Positions 5,514-9,930 of a stretch of DNA of 9,930 nucleotides are shown here, piece by piece. Origin of the DNA: Desulfobacteria bacterium (GTDB lineage: Bacteria; Desulfobacterota; Desulfobacteria; Desulfobacterales; C00003060). The position numbers were made by a program, and so were the translations under genes. Every line of letters begins with the position of its first letter. Positions within the stretch are counted from its first letter, which is position 1. The DNA lies in assembly GCA_030145035.1 (NCBI GenBank), contig JAQYWL010000250.1, positions 1 to 9,930 of the forward strand. The letters are read 5' to 3'. The notes beneath the pieces are model-generated. The model had not been told where the DNA came from, made no database searches, and worked only from the letters and a program-made list of their open reading frames with translations.

Positions 5514-6487
5514 TGGACGCCACGCCAAGAGACTTTAAGAAGTTTACTCGCAAATCCTTGCCAAGGGTGGAAGCCCTGGCCCAGGGCCACCGCGCCTGCC
5601 AGGGGTGCGGAGAGATACTGGCACTGCGCATGGCACTCAAAGCCATGGGAAAGAATATCATTGTGGCGAGCGCAACCGGGTGTATGGAGATCGTGACTTC
5701 TTCCTATCCCCAGACTGCCTGGGAGGTGCCGTGGATTCACGTGGCCTTTGAAAACGCAGCAGCCGTGGCTTCCGGGATTGAGGCGGGTCGCAAGGCCCTG
5801 ATGCGAAAAGGGAGGCTACGGAAGCAACGGACCACTATCGTTGCCATGGCAGGAGATGGCGGCACGGCCGACATCGGAATCCAGGCTCTGTCCGGTGCCC
5901 TGGAGCGGGGGCACGATTTTGTATATATCTGCCTTGACAATGAAGCTTACATGAATACGGGCATCCAGCGCTCGAGCGCTACCCCTTATGGTGCCATGAC
6001 CACCACATCGCCGCCGGGAAAGTTGAGCATTGGACAGCACACCTGGAAAAAGAATGTGCCGGCCATAGCCGCAGCCCACGGTATCCCGTATGTTGCCACA
6101 GCCTCACCGGCCTATTATCTGGATCTTATGAACAAGGCCAAAAAGGCCGCCATGATCAAAGGCCCGGCTTACCTTCACCTTTATTCCCCCTGCCCCACAG
6201 GCTGGCGTCTTGCCCCGGAGCGAGCCGTTGAAATCAGCCGCCTTGCGGTTCGGACCAACATCTTTCCCTTGTATGAGGTCGTGGACGGGCAGTATATCTT
6301 AACCAAAAAGATCAAGAAGCCAAAGCCCGTGGAGGAATACTTGAAGCTCCAGGGACGCTTCCGTCATCTGGACAAAAAAACCATCCAGGAGATCCAGGAC
6401 AGAGTTGACCGGGAATATGAGGCCCTTGTTCAGAAGGCGGCAGTGGCTGAGGCAGAAGAGGAGTCTACTGAAGAGGCTGAGAAATAG
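5510..6487 (+). CDS. porB: Pyruvate:ferredoxin oxidoreductase, beta subunit
   Basis: Beta subunit (325 residues) that binds the diphosphate end of thiamine diphosphate and one [4Fe-4S] cluster. Cluster cysteines are C30 and C33 (ACQGCGE), C58 (ATGCME) and C228 (SPCPTGW). The TPP/Mg motif starts at GDGGTADIG (115-123) and ends at DNEAYMNTG (143-151). YPQTAWEVPW and FENAAAVASGIEAG are typical of PorB, as is the late FPLYEVVDG. The last 15 residues are Glu/Ala-rich (AVAEAEEESTEEAEK), an acidic tail that looks disordered. The start overlaps the porA stop as ATGA. ATG 5513 is an equally good start, because GAGGG (5501-5505) is 7 nt from it and 4 nt from 5510; the difference is one methionine. Intrinsic termination follows at 6529-6564. 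Confidence 0.95.
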   Translation: MMDATPRDFKKFTRKSLPRVEALAQGHRACQGCGEILALRMALKAMGKNIIVASATGCMEIVTSSYPQTAWEVPWIHVAFENAAAVASGIEAGRKALMRKGRLRKQRTTIVAMAGDGGTADIGIQALSGALERGHDFVYICLDNEAYMNTGIQRSSATPYGAMTTTSPPGKLSIGQHTWKKNVPAIAAAHGIPYVATASPAYYLDLMNKAKKAAMIKGPAYLHLYSPCPTGWRLAPERAVEISRLAVRTNIFPLYEVVDGQYILTKKIKKPKPVEEYLKLQGRFRHLDKKTIQEIQDRVDREYEALVQKAAVAEAEEESTEEAEK

Positions 6488-6528
6488 CGTTTCCGCAAAC
6501 CGAAGCGTTACCTTTACCTGATTTGGAC

Positions 6529-6564
6529 AGGTCGCCGGGGAATGTGATCCGAGCGGCCTTTTTT
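6529..6564 (+). terminator. Intrinsic terminator after porB
   Basis: AGGTCGCCGG (6529-6538) pairs with CCG and GCGGCCT (6549-6551, 6553-6559), with one bulged A and one G-U pair, around a 10-nt loop. A run of six T (6559-6564) follows at once. It lies 42 nt after the porB stop. A smaller competing hairpin, ACCTG/CAGGT (6516-6520 and 6528-6532), shares the 5' arm. Confidence 0.8.
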
Positions 6565-6588
6565 GTGTGTAAATGCATAGGGCAGAGA

Positions 6589-6629
6589 GCATAGCGCATA
6601 GCGCATAGCGTTTCAGGCCAAGCTATGCT
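6589..6629. repeat. GCATAGC x3 tandem repeat with inverted copy
   Basis: Three exact copies of GCATAGC (6589-6609) are followed after 12 nt by GCTATGCT (6622-6629), the reverse complement of AGCATAGC (6588-6595). RNA could fold in several registers. The period, 7 bp, equals that of the unrelated CTGACAC array at 159-193. Confidence 0.8.
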
Positions 6630-6751
6630 ATTGTTGTTTATTGTGATGTTGCATTTTGCTGGGTCATGGCGGTTATTTCACTTTAGGCACCCTGGCCCAG
6701 ACCCTGGCCCAGACCGGGTTGGGGAGCGTGATAGCCTCTCGCGAGCGCGAC

Positions 6752-6816
6752 GCGCCAGGGCGGGCCTGGATTACCGGCTTGGTAGCTTATAGTAAACTGA
6801 AGCGCCAGGGCGGGCC
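6752..6816. repeat. 15-bp direct repeat
   Basis: GCGCCAGGGCGGGCC occurs at 6752-6766 and again at 6802-6816, perfectly and in the same orientation, 50 bp apart start to start. It lies just outside the left arm of the 25-bp inverted repeat. Confidence 0.8.
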
Positions 6817-6836
6817 GATTGGGGCGAAGCCCCTAA

Positions 6837-6978
6837 GGGCGGGGTTTATCCCCGCCCGAAAGGTCGACAGATTCCGGACACGCGCTCCCTCTTTACTGGG
6901 TCCATCCATGGGAGAGTGCTCTACACCTATCGCATTGTGCCCGCGCATATACGTTTCGGGCGGGGATAAACCCCGCCC
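6837..6978. repeat. MITE-like element with 25-bp perfect inverted ends
   Basis: The 25 bases at 6837-6861 are the exact reverse complement of 6954-6978, with 92 nt between. Each arm is itself a hairpin: GGGCGGGG pairs with CCCCGCCC across a 5-nt loop. The short interior has no open frame of note and no transposase motif. The shape fits a small non-autonomous mobile element or a paired REP-like unit. It ends 40 nt before the RACo start codon. Confidence 0.7.
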
Positions 6979-7018
6979 CTACTTCACTTTAGGCACTTTA
7001 GTCACTCTCAGTTGAACC

Positions 7019-9016
7019 ATGAAATATACCCTCACATTTGAGCCTGACAAGACGGCCATTCACGTTGACAAGGGAACTAATCTGTTGGAGGCAGCCCTTG
7101 CGGCTGGCGTTCACATCAATGCCTCGTGCGGCGGCCAGGGCGTTTGCGGCAAGTGCCGCGTGACGATTGAGGCAGGGGAGTTTGATAGCGAAAAGACCGA
7201 AAAGATAAGTCAGGAAGAATACGAGGAGGGATGGCGGCAAGCATGCAGAACTTTCGTGCTTTCAGACTGCACCGTGCAGATTCCCGTTGAGTCGAGAGGG
7301 CCAAAAGGCCTTGTGGCCGAGAAACTCGACATGGGCAAGGCAGAGCGCAAGATTCCTGTCCTAGAGACAATACCTTTGGCAGAAGGGTGGCAGTTTGATC
7401 CTATGGCTGTCAAGGTGCCGGTTCGACTCACCGCGCCTACGTTACAGGACAACGTGAGCGACCTGTCGCGCTTTTCCGCGGCGCTGAGACAGCAGCATCA
7501 TATCGAAGATATTTCTGCAGATATACGGTGCCTGAAAACCATGCCAAAGATCTTGAGGACAAGTGATTGGTTTGTCACGGCCACCCTGACGGCTGCGCCA
7601 GCATCGAGTGCGCTTTTGTCCCAAAAAGACAAGAATTCCATCTTGAACCTGGTCCGCGTGGAAGGCGGGGATACATCTGACCAGAATTTGGCCATCGGTT
7701 TGGATATTGGAACAACAACCATATGCGGCCAGCTTATTGATCTTAAAACTGGAAGGGTCATGGCGGAACGGACCGAATACAACAGGCAGGTTGAACACGG
7801 CGACGATGTCATCACCCGCATCGTATATGCGCAAAAACCTGAAGGGCAAAAAAAGCTGCAGTCTCTTGTTGTATCTTCCGTGAACCAGGTTATTGATGAG
7901 CTTCTGGAAGACACCGACAGCTCAAAGAAGAGCATCTCATGCATTGCTGCTGCCGGCAACACCACCATGACGCACCTTCTTCTTGGTATGGAGACACGTT
8001 ATATCAGGGAGGCGCCTTATGTGCCGATGGCCAATTTTATGCCGCTTGTATTGGCGGAAGACATCGGCATCGACCTGCCTGACTGTGTGCAGGTTTACAG
8101 TTTTCCTTCGGTGGCAAGTTATGTTGGAGGAGACATTGTCTCCGGCATACTCGGCTCTGGCGTGTTTCAAAAAGACGAACTGACTCTCTATTTGGACATT
8201 GGCACCAACGGTGAGATTGTTTTGGGGAACCGTGATTGGCTTGCGTGTGCCGCCTGTTCCATGGGTCCTGCCTTTGAGGGGGGTGGCATCAAACACGGCA
8301 TGCGCGCCGACCTGGGGGCCATCGAAGGATTCCACATCAATCCGGTGACGCTGGAACCTATGGTGATTACAGTGGGAAGGAAAACACCACTGGGTATTTG
8401 CGGGTCCGGCCTGATTAGCATCCTTGCTGAGCTGCTTTGTGCATGTGTAATCGACCGCAACGGCAAATTTGATCGCAGCCTGTCTTCTGACCGCTTACGG
8501 CAAGGACGGTTCGGCTATGAATATGTGTTGGCATGGGCAGAAGACTCTGCCACCGGGCATGATATCGTCATCACCGGGGTCGATATTGAAAACCTGATTC
8601 GTGCCAAAGGGGCGCTTTTTGCCGGATGCCTTACGCTTCTTGAGACCCTAAATCTCTCGTTCGATGACCTGGACAGGGTAATCATCGCGGGCGCCTTTGG
8701 CCGATACATCAACCTTGAAAAAGGGAAACTGATTGGCCTCTTTCCGGATATCCCAGTTGAAAAGTTTCATTTCCTGGGAAACGGATCCTTGTTGGGGTCG
8801 CGATTGGTGTGCGTTTCCACCGGAATGTTGCATGAGGTGGAACGGATTGCTAAAATGATGACCAATATTGAACTTAGCGACAACCAGTCCTTCATGGACA
8901 AGTATATGGGAGCCCTTTTTCTTCCCCATACAGACGCCCGCCTTTTCCCTGATGTGAGCAAATACCTTGATAGTATAGGAATTTCCTTTTCTAAGCGGCG
9001 CATTCAGCCGTCGTAG
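7019..9016 (+). CDS. RACo-like corrinoid activation protein (2Fe-2S plus ASKHA ATPase)
   Basis: Reductive activator of corrinoid proteins, 665 residues, called RACo or AcsV in acetogens. It uses ATP and an electron to return oxidised Co(II) cofactor of a corrinoid protein to active Co(I). An N-terminal plant-type ferredoxin domain (about 1-95) binds [2Fe-2S] through C37, C43, C46 and C76. A linker and middle domain (about 95-220) follow. The C-terminal ASKHA-type ATPase shows GLDIGTTT (227-234), AAGNTTMTHLLLG (311-323), LDIGTNGEI (392-400), GICGSGLI (459-466) and IAGAFGRYIN (556-565). The usual partner is the corrinoid iron-sulfur protein of the Wood-Ljungdahl pathway, but relatives serve other methyltransferase corrinoid proteins, and no partner gene is in view. 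ATG 7019 gives the typical ferredoxin start, yet no Shine-Dalgarno precedes it. The neighbour cooC supports the CODH/ACS link. Confidence 0.88.
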   Translation: MKYTLTFEPDKTAIHVDKGTNLLEAALAAGVHINASCGGQGVCGKCRVTIEAGEFDSEKTEKISQEEYEEGWRQACRTFVLSDCTVQIPVESRGPKGLVAEKLDMGKAERKIPVLETIPLAEGWQFDPMAVKVPVRLTAPTLQDNVSDLSRFSAALRQQHHIEDISADIRCLKTMPKILRTSDWFVTATLTAAPASSALLSQKDKNSILNLVRVEGGDTSDQNLAIGLDIGTTTICGQLIDLKTGRVMAERTEYNRQVEHGDDVITRIVYAQKPEGQKKLQSLVVSSVNQVIDELLEDTDSSKKSISCIAAAGNTTMTHLLLGMETRYIREAPYVPMANFMPLVLAEDIGIDLPDCVQVYSFPSVASYVGGDIVSGILGSGVFQKDELTLYLDIGTNGEIVLGNRDWLACAACSMGPAFEGGGIKHGMRADLGAIEGFHINPVTLEPMVITVGRKTPLGICGSGLISILAELLCACVIDRNGKFDRSLSSDRLRQGRFGYEYVLAWAEDSATGHDIVITGVDIENLIRAKGALFAGCLTLLETLNLSFDDLDRVIIAGAFGRYINLEKGKLIGLFPDIPVEKFHFLGNGSLLGSRLVCVSTGMLHEVERIAKMMTNIELSDNQSFMDKYMGALFLPHTDARLFPDVSKYLDSIGISFSKRRIQPS

Positions 9017-9169
9017 CCAGGGCTACTATGGCGAAGTCGGCGCCGCGTTATATAAAATCGCGCAGCGATTTTATAGCTTGAGGCGAACAGCCAGATGATA
9101 CTTAGTACACGCATTCTTAAATACGATTCCGTATTTTAATCGGTTTGTTCATTTCAAAAGGAACGTTTC
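9017..9169. other. Gap between the RACo gene and cooC with hairpins
   Basis: This gap has no gene. GTAGC/GCTAC (9013-9017 and 9022-9026) forms a small hairpin over the RACo gene stop. The 11-bp palindrome at 9051-9075 follows. AAATACG (9119-9125) pairs with CGTATTT (9130-9136) over a 4-nt loop, and the cooC ribosome binding site AAAAGGA is at 9156-9162. No clear promoter is visible. Confidence 0.6.
9051..9075. repeat. Second copy of the AAAATCGC palindrome
   Basis: TATAAAATCGC (9051-9061) pairs perfectly with GCGATTTTATA (9065-9075) over the loop GCA. The stem is the same as at the sucC-sucD junction (2218-2242), with one loop base changed (GGA to GCA). The RACo gene ends 35 nt upstream. It may act as a weak bidirectional terminator or RNA 3' end; that is inference. 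Confidence 0.75.
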
Positions 9170-9919
9170 ATGACTATGACCATTGCCATGGCCGGCAAAG
9201 GCGGCACCGGCAAAACCACGATTGCATGTCTTCTGATACGCTTTCTTCTAAAGAAAGGGATGGTGCCAATCCTGGCCGTGGATGCGGATGCCAATGCGAA
9301 TTTAAATGAGGTACTTGGACTCAGGGTGGAGACCACGCTCGGCGAGGCCAGGGAAGGGCTTAAGGATGACGTGCCCGCAGGGATGACCAGGGACCTCTTC
9401 ATGGAATACAAGGTTCAACAGTCGTTGGTGGAGAGCCATGGGTATGATCTGATCGTTATGGGCCGTCCTGAAGGCCCGGGCTGCTATTGTCATGCCAACA
9501 CTCTCCTTTCTCGGTACATGGAGATCCTTTGCGAAAACTACCGCGTTGTTGTCATGGATAATGAGGCAGGCATGGAGCATATCAGTCGCCTGTTAGCCCG
9601 TCGCGCTGATATCTTGCTGATTGTATCTGACCCAACCCAGCGGGGGATACTGGCAGCCAGGCGGATTCGTGATCTTGCCCGTGAGCTCAAGCTAAATGTC
9701 AAGAAAGACTATGTGATCATAAACCGAGTCAACGGGGAGTTGCCGCCTGAGATCAAAGATGCCGTGGATGCGGCCGGATTGAATCTGGCCGGGTGCGTAG
9801 AAGAAGACCCGTTGATTTCCCGCTACGATGCGGAGGGGCGCCCCACCGTGGAACTGCCGGATGATGCAACGTCGGTGCAGGCGCTGAATGGGATTTTTGA
9901 AACCATTTTGGAAAAGTGA
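9170..9919 (+). CDS. cooC: CooC-type nickel-insertion ATPase
   Basis: MinD/SIMIBI-class P-loop ATPase (249 residues) related to CooC/AcsF, which help load nickel into the C-cluster or A-cluster of CO dehydrogenase/acetyl-CoA synthase in the cytoplasm. The deviant Walker A GKGGTGKT (9-16) has the signature lysine K10 and the P-loop lysine K15. DADAN (38-42) is the switch aspartate region, and VVVMDNEAG (126-134) is the Walker B-like strand. GRPEGPGCYCHAN (98-110) contains the CxC pair C105 and C107 that binds metal in CooC dimers. That motif sets it apart from ParA/MinD and NifH relatives. AAAAGGA (9156-9162) lies 7 nt before ATG 9170; an in-frame ATG two codons later is less well spaced. It follows the RACo gene, as often seen in CODH/ACS clusters. 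Which CODH it serves cannot be seen here. Confidence 0.9.
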   Translation: MTMTIAMAGKGGTGKTTIACLLIRFLLKKGMVPILAVDADANANLNEVLGLRVETTLGEAREGLKDDVPAGMTRDLFMEYKVQQSLVESHGYDLIVMGRPEGPGCYCHANTLLSRYMEILCENYRVVVMDNEAGMEHISRLLARRADILLIVSDPTQRGILAARRIRDLARELKLNVKKDYVIINRVNGELPPEIKDAVDAAGLNLAGCVEEDPLISRYDAEGRPTVELPDDATSVQALNGIFETILEK

Positions 9920-9930
9920 GCTAAAGTGCC

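Larger units (their letters stand above)
6565..7018. other. Repeat-rich gap between porB and the RACo gene
   Basis: About 450 nt with no supported gene. Contents are GCATAGC x3 (6589-6609) with an opposite-strand copy at 6622-6629, a 12-bp tandem CCCTGGCCCAGA x2 (about 6690-6713), and a 15-bp direct repeat GCGCCAGGGCGGGCC (6752-6766 and 6802-6816). There is also an inverted copy of the GGGGCTTCGCCCCAAT palindrome (6815-6833), the 25-bp inverted repeat at 6837-6978, and the 14-bp direct repeat TTCACTTTAGGCAC (6677-6690 and 6983-6996). A 119-codon open frame at 6656-7015 is made of these repeats and is rejected as a gene. I see no convincing promoter. Confidence 0.7.

Noticed and set aside
4335..6487. 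Assignment as 2-oxoglutarate:ferredoxin oxidoreductase because sucCD is adjacent
   Set aside because: The alpha and beta motifs are of the pyruvate type; adjacency alone is weaker evidence.
6837..6978. Insertion sequence
   Set aside because: The inverted ends are convincing but the 92-nt interior is too short for a transposase; at most it is a non-autonomous element.
6656..7015. 119-codon open frame on the + strand before the RACo gene
   Set aside because: It is built from the 12-bp, 14-bp and 15-bp direct repeats and both arms of the 25-bp inverted repeat, with no ribosome binding site and no familiar sequence.
9170..9919. ParA/MinD or NifH-like protein
   Set aside because: The fold family is shared, but the CxC pair at C105/C107 in GPGCYCHAN and the RACo neighbour fit CooC better.

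Overview
The window reads as a stretch of chromosome from an anaerobic bacterium with ferredoxin-linked acetyl-CoA metabolism. The best guess is a member of the Desulfobacterota (sulfate-reducer type) that carries the Wood-Ljungdahl pathway. That guess rests on three things: a four-subunit pyruvate:ferredoxin oxidoreductase, a RACo-type corrinoid activator next to a CooC-type nickel-insertion ATPase, and gaps full of short tandem and palindromic repeats. The taxonomy is inference, because there is no rRNA or other marker. All nine supported genes lie on the + strand.

Layout. 1-303 is repeat-rich and non-coding. 304-771 encodes a small, unrecognised two-helix membrane protein. 772-1067 is a repeat island. 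1068-3109 holds sucC and sucD (succinyl-CoA synthetase), whose junction is a hairpin with the sucD ribosome binding site in its loop. 3210-6487 encodes pyruvate:ferredoxin oxidoreductase in the order gamma, delta, alpha, beta. A 280-nt repeat island (3750-4029) separates gamma from delta, whereas delta, alpha and beta are tightly packed. A convincing intrinsic terminator (6529-6564) closes that operon. 6565-7018 is a third repeat island. 7019-9016 encodes the RACo-like activator and 9170-9919 the CooC-like ATPase; they are 153 nt apart.

How the genes fit together. PorGDAB interconverts pyruvate with acetyl-CoA and CO2 using ferredoxin. SucCD interconverts succinyl-CoA with succinate and ATP. 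RACo reactivates oxidised Co(II) corrinoid protein at the cost of ATP, and CooC matures the nickel cluster of CO dehydrogenase/acetyl-CoA synthase. Together they suggest a locus centred on acetyl-CoA and C1 carbon flow, and CODH/ACS or methyltransferase genes could lie beyond 9930.

The coding content is recognisable and mostly conventional. I did not find a convincing new multi-gene system. The less usual signals are between the genes: a stop/start hairpin at sucC-sucD that recurs after the RACo gene, a family of 8-bp tandem repeats in two gaps whose left edge includes the stop codon of the upstream gene in both cases, and a MITE-like 25-bp inverted repeat before the RACo gene.
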